Assembly (NCBI RefSeq): GCF_036227225.1
Contig: NZ_CP109444.1
Span: 1,054,001-1,118,000 of the forward strand
DNA: 64,000 nt
Direction: 5' to 3'
From: Streptomyces sp. NBC_01478
GTDB lineage: Bacteria; Actinomycetota; Actinomycetes; Streptomycetales; Streptomycetaceae
Shown here: piece after piece, positions 34,616-44,144 of the stretch
Layout of the letters: the number at the start of each line of letters is the position of its first letter
How positions within the stretch are numbered: the first letter of the stretch is position 1
Program-made: the position numbers and the translations under genes
The notes under the pieces: model-generated
Databases searched by the model: none
What the model was told of the DNA's origin: nothing
The model's input: the letters and a program-made list of their open reading frames with translations, nothing else

Positions 34616-35790
34616 ACGCCGATCAACCGGGCGAGGTTGCCGCCCATGATCTTGGCCTGGTCGGCCTCCTTCATGCCCTGGATCGCGTCGATGTAGGAGA
34701 CCGGGTCGGCCAGCCCCTCGGGGTGGGGGTAGTCGGAGCCGAACAGGACGCGCTCGACCCCGACGACCTCGGAGAGGGCGGCCATGTCCTCCTCCCAGAA
34801 GGGGCTGATGTGGATCCGATTCCTGACCTCTTCCACCGGGTCGCCCAGGAAGCCCTTCGGCTGCTTCTTGTAGGTGCTGCCCAGTTGGTCGAGCAGCGGC
34901 AGCAGCCAGGAAGAGCCGTTCTCGATGACCGAGACCTTCAGTTCCGGGAAGCGGAACAGGGCTCCATGGCAAACCCACGACGCGACCGCGTCGGTGACCG
35001 GGCGCCACTCGGACATCATCCGGAAGACCTGCGCCTGGAACGGCGTCATCTCCTGGCTCTTGCCCTCCCAGTCGCTGGAGTAGCGCGAGTAGCCACTGTC
35101 GGAGGAGTGCATGGCCACCAGCACGCCCGCCTCCTCGACCCGCTTCCAGAACGGGTCGAACTCCGGCAGCGCGAAGGACCGCGACCCGCCGTAGCCGGGA
35201 ACCGGGGCGGGCCGGACGAGAATCGCCCGCGCTCCGCGCTCCAGGCACCACTCCAGTTCGGCGATCGCCTTGTCCAGGATGGGCAGGCTGATCACCGGGG
35301 TGGTGAAAATGCGGTTCTTGTAGTTGAACTGCCAGGTCTCGTGCAGCCATTGGTTGAGGGCGTGGACGACGACATGGATCAACTCCGGGTCGTCCCGCAT
35401 CCGTTCCTCGACCAGGCTGGCGAGGGTCGGGAACATCAGGGTCTGCTGGATGCCCAGGTCGTCCATGAGCGCCAGGCGCGGCCCGGGCTCGCGGAACGCG
35501 GGGATGGACCGCATCGGCTCGCCGAACAGCTCCCGGTGGGACTTGCCCTCCGGGTTCCCCTCGCGGAAGTAGTCCTCCCACGCGCCGGGCCTGGCCACGA
35601 CCTCGAAGGTGGGGTTGGGGATGTAGTCGCTGATCTGACCGCGGATGGCGATCTTCGTACGGCCCTTCACCTGCACGTACTGGATGGCGCTCGCGTACTG
35701 CTTGGGCAGGTACCGGGTGAGCGCATCCTCCGTCTCGTACAGGTGGTTGTCCGCGTCGAACAGTGGATACGGCGGCACGCGCGATGGCAT
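34612..35790 (-). CDS. Amidohydrolase family 2 protein
   Basis: TIM-barrel hydrolase of 392 residues, related to 13636-14934. PLFDADNHLYETEDALTRYLP carries the early metal ligands, AMHSSDSGYS and ELKVSVIENGSSWLLPLLDQL the middle ones, and LFGSDYPHPEGL the late Asp and His. ATG 35790 is set by AAGGAGGATCTC; the frame runs on upstream but without similarity. It heads an eight-gene minus-strand operon, 22 bases after a perfect operator that overlaps its promoter. Possible ring-opening or C-C hydrolase on a cyclic intermediate. Confidence 0.9.
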   Translation of the reverse strand: MPSRVPPYPLFDADNHLYETEDALTRYLPKQYASAIQYVQVKGRTKIAIRGQISDYIPNPTFEVVARPGAWEDYFREGNPEGKSHRELFGEPMRSIPAFREPGPRLALMDDLGIQQTLMFPTLASLVEERMRDDPELIHVVVHALNQWLHETWQFNYKNRIFTTPVISLPILDKAIAELEWCLERGARAILVRPAPVPGYGGSRSFALPEFDPFWKRVEEAGVLVAMHSSDSGYSRYSSDWEGKSQEMTPFQAQVFRMMSEWRPVTDAVASWVCHGALFRFPELKVSVIENGSSWLLPLLDQLGSTYKKQPKGFLGDPVEEVRNRIHISPFWEEDMAALSEVVGVERVLFGSDYPHPEGLADPVSYIDAIQGMKEADQAKIMGGNLARLIGV

Positions 35791-35812
35791 GAGATCCTCC
35801 TTCGCAGATTGC

Positions 35813-35825
35813 GAGAATCCTATTC

Positions 35826-35827
<2 letters not shown>
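35813..35827. promoter_or_regulatory. Operator, perfect palindrome overlapping a promoter and a stop codon
   Basis: GAGAATCCTATTCTC. On the minus strand its centre supplies a -10 TAGGAT (35817-35822), with -35 TTGCCG at 35840-35845 and a 17-base spacer, upstream of the amidohydrolase ATG 35790. Its right end includes two bases of the stop codon of the synthetase gene upstream (TGA at 35826-35828). Confidence 0.82.
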
Positions 35828-37364
<1,537 letters not shown>

Positions 37365-37387
37365 GACAGGAACTTCCTCTCGTCATT

Positions 37388-37402
37388 GAGAATTGCACTC
37401 TC
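37388..37402. promoter_or_regulatory. Operator, 11 of 12 matches
   Basis: GAGAATTGCACTCTC, one mismatch from the consensus, between the divergent synthetase (GTG 37364) and ferredoxin reductase (ATG 37429). On the minus strand a -10-like TGCAAT (37392-37397) lies inside it, with TTTACC (37415-37420) 17 bases upstream as a candidate -35. Confidence 0.75.
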
Positions 37403-37428
37403 TCAGAGCGAGAAGGTAAATTCCATAC

Positions 37429-38466
37429 ATGGGACGAGACCACGGGTTCCACCCGGTGCGGATCACACGGATCATCCAGGAGACCCCCGACACACGGACG
37501 TACGTACTCGACGCGCCCTTCCCGTACCGGGCGGGCCAGTTCGTGACGATCAAGGCCTGTGGCACGCTGCGCAGTTACTCGATGTCCAGTTCGCCGGAGA
37601 CGGACGCCGAGTTGATGACGACGGTGAAGCGGGTTCCGGGCGGTCTGGTGTCCAACTGGATGCACGACCATCTCGCACCCGGTGACACCGTCGAGACCAC
37701 GCTGCCCGCAGGGGTGTTCTGCCTGCGGGAGGGCGACGAGGCGGGCGCGGCCCGCGCGTCGACGGCTCCCGTGGTGGCGTTCTGCGGGGGCAGCGGGATC
37801 ACCCCGATCCTCTCGCTCGCCAAGTCGGCGCTGGCCGGCACCGTGCGCCCGGTGCGGGTCCTGGCCGCCGACCGGGACGGCGGCTCCGTCATCTTCGCCG
37901 CCGCGCTGGGCGAGTTGGCCGAGCGGTATCCGGACCGGTTCGAGGTCCGGCATCACCTCGACGACCGGCAGGGGTTCGTCACCGCGGACCAGGTGCGGGA
38001 GTTCGCGGGCGGCGACCCGTCCGCGGATTTCTACCTCTGCGGGCCCGCGCCCTTCATGGAGCTGGTGGAGAACTCGCTTCTCGCCCACGGAGTCGCCCCG
38101 GAGCGGATCTTCGTCGAGCGGTTCGCGCAGGCCACCGATCGCCCGCCGCAGGACAGCATCGAGCGGGAATCGGAGGAGCCCGCCGAACAGGACGGCACCC
38201 TCACGCTCGTCCTCTCCGGCAAGCGGCACACGCTCGCGCAGCGCTCCGGCGAGACCTTTCTGGAGAGCGCGCGTCGGGCGGGTCTGGCCCCGCCGTTCTC
38301 CTGCGAGGCGGGCAATTGCGCCACCTGTATCGCCCAAGTCACCGAGGGCGAGGCCAAGATGCGCGTCAACAACGCGCTCGACGAGGACGAGGTCGCCGAG
38401 GGCTGGGTCCTGACCTGCCAGGGCGAGCCGACCACCCCGCACGTCACTGTCGTCTACGAAGACTGA
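37429..38466 (+). CDS. Ferredoxin reductase, KshB-like (FAD, NAD(P)H, [2Fe-2S])
   Basis: Three-domain electron-transfer protein of 345 residues: FAD site RSYSMSS (48-54), NAD site CGGSGITP (119-126) and a C-terminal plant-type [2Fe-2S] cluster with Cys292, Cys297, Cys300 and Cys330 (C-x4-C-x2-C-x29-C). This domain order matches KshB and HmpB-type reductases that feed Rieske oxygenases. No oxygenase is adjacent; the co-regulated one is at 54711-55976. ATG 37429 lies 26 bases after the operator on the divergent promoter. Confidence 0.93.
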   Translation: MGRDHGFHPVRITRIIQETPDTRTYVLDAPFPYRAGQFVTIKACGTLRSYSMSSSPETDAELMTTVKRVPGGLVSNWMHDHLAPGDTVETTLPAGVFCLREGDEAGAARASTAPVVAFCGGSGITPILSLAKSALAGTVRPVRVLAADRDGGSVIFAAALGELAERYPDRFEVRHHLDDRQGFVTADQVREFAGGDPSADFYLCGPAPFMELVENSLLAHGVAPERIFVERFAQATDRPPQDSIERESEEPAEQDGTLTLVLSGKRHTLAQRSGETFLESARRAGLAPPFSCEAGNCATCIAQVTEGEAKMRVNNALDEDEVAEGWVLTCQGEPTTPHVTVVYED

Positions 38467-38482
38467 GGCGAGGACTGAGGCC

Positions 38483-39202
38483 ATGGACGTAGATCTCGAA
38501 CTCGACGAGGGCCTGGCGGTCGTCACCATCGACCGCCCGCAGGCCCGCAACGCCATCGCCCCGACCACGATGGACGAACTGGACAAGGTGCTCGACGCGG
38601 CCGCGGGCGCCAAGGCCCTGGTCATCACCGGCGCCGGCGACCGGGCGTTCGTCTCCGGCGGGGACCTGAAGCAACTGAGTGCGATCCGGACCGAGGAGGA
38701 CGCGATGGCCATGGCCCTGCGGATGAGGGGGATCTGCGATCGCATCGCGCACTTCCCCGGACCGGTGATCGCCGCGTTGAACGGGCACTCGTTCGGCGGC
38801 GGCGCCGAGGTCGCGGTGGCCGCCGACATCCGGGTCGCCGCCGACGACATCAGGATCGGCTTCAACCAGGTGGCCCTGGCCATCATGCCCGCGTGGGGCG
38901 GCGCCGAGCGCCTCGCCCAACTCGTCGGCAGGGGGCGGGCGTTGATGCTCGCGGGTGCCGGTACCGTGCTCGACGCGGCCGAGGCCCAGCGCGTCGGACT
39001 GCTCGAACTGGTGCTGCCGCGCGCCGACTTCGCGGAGGGCTGGCGCACCCTTGCCAGATCCCTCGCGACCAATCCGGCGCGGGAGATCAAACGCGTGATG
39101 AGCGGAGCCGTCCCGGAGGAGGAGGCGGCCCGCGCCTTCGCCCGCCTCTGGGTGTCCGACGAGCACTGGCAGGCAGCGGAGAGGGTGATGTCCCGTGGGT
39201 GA
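38483..39202 (+). CDS. Enoyl-CoA hydratase/isomerase family protein
   Basis: Compact crotonase of 239 residues. The oxyanion-hole motif is RAFVSGGDLKQL. Of the two catalytic residues Glu109 (GGGAEVAVA) is kept while the second is Gln129 (GFNQVALAI), a one-glutamate arrangement also seen in isomerases and decarboxylases of the superfamily. ATG 38483 comes 16 bases after the reductase, and the following gene overlaps its end by eight bases. Confidence 0.88.
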   Translation: MDVDLELDEGLAVVTIDRPQARNAIAPTTMDELDKVLDAAAGAKALVITGAGDRAFVSGGDLKQLSAIRTEEDAMAMALRMRGICDRIAHFPGPVIAALNGHSFGGGAEVAVAADIRVAADDIRIGFNQVALAIMPAWGGAERLAQLVGRGRALMLAGAGTVLDAAEAQRVGLLELVLPRADFAEGWRTLARSLATNPAREIKRVMSGAVPEEEAARAFARLWVSDEHWQAAERVMSRG

Positions 39203-40007
39203 CACACGAGTTGGGGCGAACGGAGCGGCCACCGACCTGAGCAACGCCGACCTGGCCGACGTACGGGCGGACACGGACCGCGCGGCGGCCGGCGACGGGC
39301 GGGTGCGGGTCGAGTCGAGCCCGGTCGGGCCGATCGTACGGCCGCCGGACGCGAGCGATCTCGTCATCCTGTATCTGCACGGGGACCGGCAGTTGTCGGG
39401 CTCGCCGGACTCTGCGGTCGACCTCGCCGAGCGACTCGCCTTGCGTACGGGGGCCGTTGTGGTGTGCCCGCGCTACCGGTCGTCCTTCCCGGGGGCGCTG
39501 GACGACGTGCATGCCGTGTACAGCTCGTGCCAGGCCCGTGGTCCGGTCGCGTTGGCCGGTGAGCGGTTGGGGGCCGGGCTCGCGGCCTCGCTGCTGGTGC
39601 GGCTGCGGGACATGGGGGCGCGGCAGCCGGAGTGCGCGGTGCTGAGTTCGGCGCTGCTCGACCTGACGCTGGACGCGCCGAGTCTGCTGTTCAACGCGGC
39701 CGCCGATCCGGGCTTCGACATCGACGAACTCCGGTTGCACGCGGCCCGGTTCGCGGGTGGCGCCGACCGGACCAACCCGCTGCTGAGCCCGCTGCACGCC
39801 AACCTGCACGGGCTGCCGCCGATCCAACTCCTGGTCGCCGGTACCGATCCGCTGCTGGACGACTCCCTGTCGTTCGCGGCCCGCGCGGCCCACTCCGGTG
39901 TCACGGTGGATCTCCGGGTGCGGCCGGACGCGGTGAGTCTGCATCCCGAGAGCGTCACGGCCATGGCCGATTTCATACAGGCGTGGGCCCGAGCAGCACG
40001 CCCATGA
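39195..40007 (+). CDS. Alpha/beta-hydrolase fold protein lacking the nucleophile
   Basis: A 270-residue protein of the hormone-sensitive-lipase-like group by layout: VILYLHGD, VVCPRYRSSFPGALDDVHAVY, PPIQLLVAGTDPLLDD and a late His in VSLHPES. The nucleophile elbow that should read GxSxG is GERLG, with Arg124 in place of Ser, and the HGGG oxyanion loop is HGDR (62-65). Unless a different residue acts, it cannot be a serine hydrolase. GTG 39195 overlaps the crotonase by eight bases; the 3' end overlaps the convergent TetR gene by 35 bases. Confidence 0.8.
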   Translation: MGDTRVGANGAATDLSNADLADVRADTDRAAAGDGRVRVESSPVGPIVRPPDASDLVILYLHGDRQLSGSPDSAVDLAERLALRTGAVVVCPRYRSSFPGALDDVHAVYSSCQARGPVALAGERLGAGLAASLLVRLRDMGARQPECAVLSSALLDLTLDAPSLLFNAAADPGFDIDELRLHAARFAGGADRTNPLLSPLHANLHGLPPIQLLVAGTDPLLDDSLSFAARAAHSGVTVDLRVRPDAVSLHPESVTAMADFIQAWARAARP

Positions 40008-40545
40008 CATCGCGGATGATCTCGGGGTAGTCGGTCTGCTCCTCGTCGAGCATCCACTGCTGCTGGACCCCTTCGAGCATCGCCACCACGGCGGTGGCGG
40101 CGGCTCGGGGGGTCAGGCCGCTGGGTACGCGCTCGCCGTAGAGCGCGGTGAGGTGCTCGACGGTGTGGTCCTGGATCGACCGGTAGTAGTCGTGGCAGAA
40201 CCGCATGGCCTCGTCGCTGCCGGTGACGCCCTCAGCCACGAGAACGCTGTGGATCTGGGCGAGACCGGGGTTCTTGTGGTCGTAGGTGATGACTTCGGCG
40301 AGGAGCCCGGGCAGGTCCTCGCCGGCGTCGGCGTGGAGCGCGGCCAGGTGTTCGCGGGCGAGGTCCTCGCGGAGCTGGACGAGGGCGAGGAGAAGCCGCT
40401 TCTTGCTCGGGAAGTAGTGCAGTACGCCCTGTCTGGTCAGGCCGGCGCGCTCGGCCACGGCGTCGATGGATGCCTTCTTGTAGCCCCGCTCGGCGAACAC
40501 CGCCAGCGCGGCGGCAAGGATCTCCTCGTGTCGGGCCGTCGTCAT
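39973..40545 (-). CDS. TetR family transcriptional regulator
   Basis: A 190-residue repressor-type protein with an N-terminal helix-turn-helix at about residues 25-48 (ASIDAVAERAGLTRQGVLHYFPSKKRLL) and a helical ligand-binding C-terminal domain. ATG 40545 follows GGAAGGGGTGCTCG; a start nine codons earlier is less supported. It is one of only two regulator genes in the window and the only one inside the GAGAAT-operator region, so it is the best local candidate for that operator. No copy of the operator sits in its own promoter. Confidence 0.92.
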   Translation of the reverse strand: MTTARHEEILAAALAVFAERGYKKASIDAVAERAGLTRQGVLHYFPSKKRLLLALVQLREDLAREHLAALHADAGEDLPGLLAEVITYDHKNPGLAQIHSVLVAEGVTGSDEAMRFCHDYYRSIQDHTVEHLTALYGERVPSGLTPRAAATAVVAMLEGVQQQWMLDEEQTDYPEIIRDVMGVLLGPTPV

Positions 40546-40563
40546 CGAGCACCCCTTCCACCC

Positions 40564-40594
40564 CGGCAACACCCATGTGACCTTACGGTTGCCG
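40564..40594. promoter_or_regulatory. Inverted repeat upstream of the TetR gene
   Basis: CGGCAAC (40564-40570) and GTTGCCG (40588-40594) form a 7-bp dyad with a 17-base spacer, 19 bases before the TetR ATG at 40545. It could be a regulatory site for that gene but is short and GC-rich, so chance is possible. Confidence 0.3.
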
Positions 40595-40656
40595 TCGCGA
40601 TCGGGCGACCCTTCCGGCCATCACGGAACCAGTGACCGTCCCGTGGTGGCACCCGG

Positions 40657-40699
40657 ACCGGGCTGCCGTTCAGGAGCCGAGGCCCTACGGCAGCCCGGT
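40657..40699 (-). terminator. Strong hairpin downstream of the DUF1330 gene
   Basis: A perfect 13-bp inverted repeat (ACCGGGCTGCCGT, 40657-40669; ACGGCAGCCCGGT, 40687-40699) with a 17-base loop, starting 13 bases after the stop of the DUF1330 gene on the minus strand. It probably ends the long minus-strand operon before the TetR gene. There is no clear T-run, as usual in actinobacteria. Confidence 0.65.
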
Positions 40700-40712
40700 G
40701 GACGATTCGCTC

Positions 40713-41024
40713 TCACGCACCCCGGGACGGCGGCTCGAAGCCGGAGACGATCACGGCGTTCGTGTCGGCCGCGGCCTGCCGTAGCGGCTTCGCGCGTTCG
40801 TAGGCGTCCGACTCGTACCAGGCTCTCGCGGCATCCACGGAATCGAATTCGAGAACGACGGTCCGGTCACCGTGCCATTCGCCTTCCAGGAGCTGCGGCC
40901 GGCCGTCGACCGCGAGGACGGAGGCGCCGCCCTGGGCCATCGACGCACCGGCCGCACGGCTGTAGGCGTCCATCCCGGCCTGGTCCTTGATGGACTCGGT
41001 CAGGATGACGTACCCCTTGGGCAT
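40713..41024 (-). CDS. DUF1330 family protein
   Basis: A 103-residue ferredoxin-like (dimeric alpha+beta-barrel) protein: KGYVILTESIKDQAGMDAYSRAAGASM, LEGEWHGDRTVVLEFDSVDAARAWYESDAYERAKPLRQAAADTNAVIVSGF, an almost textbook DUF1330 pattern. The family is widespread and biochemically obscure. It lies ten bases after the P450 ferredoxin and ends the long minus-strand run, with a strong hairpin just downstream. Confidence 0.88.
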   Translation of the reverse strand: MPKGYVILTESIKDQAGMDAYSRAAGASMAQGGASVLAVDGRPQLLEGEWHGDRTVVLEFDSVDAARAWYESDAYERAKPLRQAAADTNAVIVSGFEPPSRGA

Positions 41025-41034
41025 CCCGTTCTCC

Positions 41035-41223
41035 TCAGTTCAGCGTGATCGCGCGCTCGGGGCAACTCCCCAGCGCCGTGCGGACCTGTTCCTCGTACTC
41101 GGCGGGGACTTCGGGCGTCAGCACCTCGGCGTAGCCGTCGTCGGTCAGGTCGAACACCTCGGGGCAGATGGACCAGCAGATTCCGTGGCCCCGGCAACGG
41201 TCCGCGTCGACGACGGCCTTCAT
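41035..41223 (-). CDS. Ferredoxin, [3Fe-4S]-type P450 partner
   Basis: A 62-residue ferredoxin with CRGHGIC (C-x2-H-x2-C) and a later CP in SCPERAI, the pattern of actinobacterial P450 redox partners; His occupies the variable cluster position. An extra Cys occurs in SICPEV. It should carry electrons to the P450 immediately upstream, whose stop overlaps its ATG 41223. No dedicated ferredoxin reductase lies next to it. Confidence 0.92.
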   Translation of the reverse strand: MKAVVDADRCRGHGICWSICPEVFDLTDDGYAEVLTPEVPAEYEEQVRTALGSCPERAITLN

Positions 41224-42515
41224 CGGGCGGACTCCTCGGCGAGCGTGAACTCCAGGTTCAGATGGGTGAGTCCGCGCAGGATGTACGTCGGCAGGTAACG
41301 GTATTTCCGGGCGTCGGCAGGGCCGTGCACGCTCTCCGAGATCCGGATGTCCGTCGTACGGTCGAGGATGCGCTCGATGCCCACGCGGGCCTCGGCGCGG
41401 GCGAGCGGGGCGCCGGGGCAGGTGTGGGGGCCGCGGCCGAAGGCGAGGTGGTGCCGGGCGTTGGCGCGGGCCGGGTCGAAGGTCTCGGGGTCCTCGAAGT
41501 GGCGCGGGTCGCGGTTCGCGGCGCCGTTGAGGACCATGAGGGTGGTGCCGGCGGGGATGTCGACGCCGCCCACCGTGGACGGGACGCGGGACAGCCGGAA
41601 GTCGCCCTTGATCGGGCTCTCGGTGCGCAGCGTCTCCTCGATGAAGTTCGGGATGCGGTCGCGCTCGGTGCGCAACAGCCGCTGCAGATCGGGGTCTTCG
41701 GCGATCAGCTTGAGGGCGTTGCTGAGCAGCCGGACCGTGGTCTCCTGGCCGGCCGCGAACAGGTTCGTGGCGACGCGCGCCACGTCGGCGACGTCGGGGG
41801 TCGAGCCGTCGCTGAACTTCGCGAGGGCCAGGCCCGTGATCACGTCCTCGCGGGGCTCCAGGCGGCGCTCCTCGACATAGGCCGAGAACTGCCCGTACAG
41901 GTACTCCAGCGGCGAGTACGCCACCTCGCCGTCCGTGCTGCCGATGCCGCCCTGCGGCTGGTGTTCGAGGCCCTCGACGAACGCGTTGCGGTCCTCGTCG
42001 GGCACGCCCAGCAGGTCGGCGATGACCCTCAGGGTGAAGGGGCCGGCGAACCCGCCGATGAAGTCGCCCTCGCCGCCCGCGAGATACGCGTCCAACTGCG
42101 CGTCGGCGAGGTGCCACATCGACGCCTCGTTCTCCTTCAGGCGGCGCGGGGTGATCATCCGCATCAGCAGTCCGCGGTGATCCGTGTGCACGGGCGGGTC
42201 GAGCGTCGGCAGTTGGTCGCTCATCGGGAGCTGGTCGCGGTACTGCTCGATCAGCGCGCTGACGTCGACGTCGCCGTCCAGCGGGACGGGGAACCCGGGG
42301 AAGGGGCCGGTCACCGAGAGGCACGACGAGTACGTGTCGGCGTCGTTGAGGACCTGGATCGCCTCGTCGTACCCCGTCACCATCGTCACGTCATGGTGGC
42401 TCTCACGCGTCACCGGGCACTTCCCGCGCAGGGCCGCCAAGTAGGGATAGGGGTCCGCGACGACTTCGTCGTCCTGGAAGAAGTCGATCGCCTCGAAGTC
42501 CTTCACGGTGTGCAC
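41220..42515 (-). CDS. Cytochrome P450
   Basis: Soluble bacterial P450 of 431 residues: I-helix oxygen-activation motif AGQETT (255-260), ExxR Glu294-Arg297 and heme loop FGRGPHTCPGAPLARAE with Cys366 as thiolate ligand. The I-helix has Gln where Gly or Asp is common. GTG 42515 follows GAAGGGAATC. It is coupled to its own ferredoxin. A weak operator-like half site lies upstream at 42551-42565. The substrate is unknown; neighbours suggest a terpenoid- or steroid-like molecule. Confidence 0.94.
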   Translation of the reverse strand: MHTVKDFEAIDFFQDDEVVADPYPYLAALRGKCPVTRESHHDVTMVTGYDEAIQVLNDADTYSSCLSVTGPFPGFPVPLDGDVDVSALIEQYRDQLPMSDQLPTLDPPVHTDHRGLLMRMITPRRLKENEASMWHLADAQLDAYLAGGEGDFIGGFAGPFTLRVIADLLGVPDEDRNAFVEGLEHQPQGGIGSTDGEVAYSPLEYLYGQFSAYVEERRLEPREDVITGLALAKFSDGSTPDVADVARVATNLFAAGQETTVRLLSNALKLIAEDPDLQRLLRTERDRIPNFIEETLRTESPIKGDFRLSRVPSTVGGVDIPAGTTLMVLNGAANRDPRHFEDPETFDPARANARHHLAFGRGPHTCPGAPLARAEARVGIERILDRTTDIRISESVHGPADARKYRYLPTYILRGLTHLNLEFTLAEESAR

Positions 42516-42585
42516 GATTCCCTTCGGTCACCAGTCTGACGACGAGCGACGATAGCAATGTTCTCCGGCGGCAAGAGGCTCGTTT

Positions 42586-43437
42586 TCACTTTCGTGGAAC
42601 GGGAGTTGAGGTTGCCGTCAGGCGCCCCTGCCCCATGTGGTCGAGGGCCGCGTCGGCCGCCGCCAGCACGGTGCCCGTCGGGGCACCCGCCGTGTCGGCG
42701 AGGTCGGCCAACAGCCTCACGTCCTTACGGAGCAGCGGTCCGGCGCGCTCGGCGAGACGGTCGAGCGTGCCGCCCGCCGCCCGCACCCGGTCGAGCGCGA
42801 AGCTCGATCCGCTGCCGTGGAGGACGACCTCGGCCAGGGCACCGCGGTCGATGCCGAACTCCGGTGCGAGGGCCAGCGTGTCGGCCGCGGTCGCCAAGTT
42901 GGCGGTGAACAACAGGTTGTTGAGGAGCTTGGCGATCTGTCCCGCCCCGAGCGGACCCATGTGGACGACCGGATCGCCGAACGCCTCGAACACCTTGCGG
43001 CAGTAGGCGACCGTGCCCGACTCACCGCCCGCCATCACCAGCAGACGGCCCTCGGCCGCCGCGGTCCCGCCGCCGCTGACGGGGGCGTCGACCACGGAGA
43101 CGCCGTGCACCTGGGCGCGCTCGGCGAGCCGTCGGCAGGTGTCGGGGTGGACGGTGCTGTGTACGGCGATCACCCCGCCCCGGCGCAGCCCGGTCAGCAC
43201 GCCCTGTTCGCCGGTGACGACCTGTTCGACATCGGCGTCGTCGACGACACAGACGCACACCAGGTCGCTGGCGGCGGCCAGTTCGACGGGTGACGCGGCC
43301 CGCTGTGCCGCCGTGTCCGCGAACGCGGCGAGCGTGGCCGGGCGGCGCGCCCAGAGCGTCGTGGCGAAGCCCGCCTCGACGATCCGGCGGGCCATGGGGG
43401 CGCCCTGATTGCCCAGCCCGATGAATCCGACGCGCAT
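42586..43437 (-). CDS. 3-hydroxyisobutyrate dehydrogenase-like NAD(P)-binding protein
   Basis: Beta-hydroxyacid dehydrogenase family, 283 residues. N-terminal GFIGLGNQGAPMARRI binds the nucleotide, with WARRP after strand two suggesting NADP. VDAPVSGGGTAAAEG is the substrate loop and Lys170 (GAGQIAKLLNN) the catalytic lysine. It would oxidise or reduce a short beta-hydroxyacid or aldehyde acid. Its start codon shares a base with the DoxX stop. A paralogue with the lysine at the same position is at 59824-60645. Confidence 0.9.
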   Translation of the reverse strand: MRVGFIGLGNQGAPMARRIVEAGFATTLWARRPATLAAFADTAAQRAASPVELAAASDLVCVCVVDDADVEQVVTGEQGVLTGLRRGGVIAVHSTVHPDTCRRLAERAQVHGVSVVDAPVSGGGTAAAEGRLLVMAGGESGTVAYCRKVFEAFGDPVVHMGPLGAGQIAKLLNNLLFTANLATAADTLALAPEFGIDRGALAEVVLHGSGSSFALDRVRAAGGTLDRLAERAGPLLRKDVRLLADLADTAGAPTGTVLAAADAALDHMGQGRLTATSTPVPRK

Positions 43438-44144
43438 CAGCGGGCCTCCTGGTCGACCGACTCGGGGGTTTTCTCCGACTCGGAGGTGCTCTCCGGCCCC
43501 GGCCCGGGCGACACCGCGCCGGCCTCCGGACCGGGCACGCGCTGCGGCTCGGCGTCGGCCTTCGCCTCGGCCGGCACCTTGGACTCCGCGCCGGCCACGG
43601 GCTCCGCCTCGGCAAGGCTCTCGACCTCGCCCTCCGGCCCGGCGTCCGCTTTCCGCTCCGGTCGCCAGAACGTGCCCAGCAGTCCCCCGGTCGCCACCAC
43701 GGCCACGCCCAGCGCGATTCCGCCGCCGGTCCAGCCGGTGACGTCGATGCCGGCCGCGTGGTCGACGGACCAGCGGCCGGGGCCCAGTACCGCGAGGGCC
43801 AGGGCGACGACGGCGAGCGTGAGAACGTACTCGTAGCCGTCCTTGAAGACGAAGAACCCGTTGGGCCGGTGCGCGAGGAGCCCCGCGACCAGCATCACGG
43901 AGATCGCGGCCGCGCAGGCCAGCGGGGTGAGCAGGCCGAGGACGAGCAGGACGCCCGCGCCGACCTCGGTGAACACGCTCGCCCAGGCCTGCAACACGCC
44001 CTGTCTCAGGCCGAGTCCGGTGAACCAGCGGGCGGTGCCCTCGATGCGGCCGCCGCCGCGCCAGTGATTGAGCCCGTGCATGATCATGATCAGTCCTACG
44101 ACCACGCGTACGAGCAGCAGTACCGCGACGTCGGCGTCACTCAT
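43437..44144 (-). CDS. DoxX family membrane protein with acidic low-complexity tail
   Basis: A 235-residue protein. Four hydrophobic helices occupy about residues 6-165 (VAVLLLVRVVVGLIMIMHGLNHW, VGAGVLLVLGLLTPLACAAA, VLTLAVVALALAVLG and GIALGVAVVATGGLL), in the DoxX pattern. The last 70 residues are Ala, Glu and Pro rich and probably disordered, absent from typical 130-160-residue members. Function in the pathway unknown; DoxX proteins are often linked to quinone or thiol redox. ATG 44144 overlaps the hydrolase stop. Confidence 0.85.
   Translation of the reverse strand: MSDADVAVLLLVRVVVGLIMIMHGLNHWRGGGRIEGTARWFTGLGLRQGVLQAWASVFTEVGAGVLLVLGLLTPLACAAAISVMLVAGLLAHRPNGFFVFKDGYEYVLTLAVVALALAVLGPGRWSVDHAAGIDVTGWTGGGIALGVAVVATGGLLGTFWRPERKADAGPEGEVESLAEAEPVAGAESKVPAEAKADAEPQRVPGPEAGAVSPGPGPESTSESEKTPESVDQEAR

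Noticed and set aside
42551..42565. Operator-like GATAGCAATGTTCTC upstream of the P450 at 42515
   Set aside because: Only about 8 of 12 matches and no good promoter overlap; too weak to list beside the clear sites, though it could matter as a half site.
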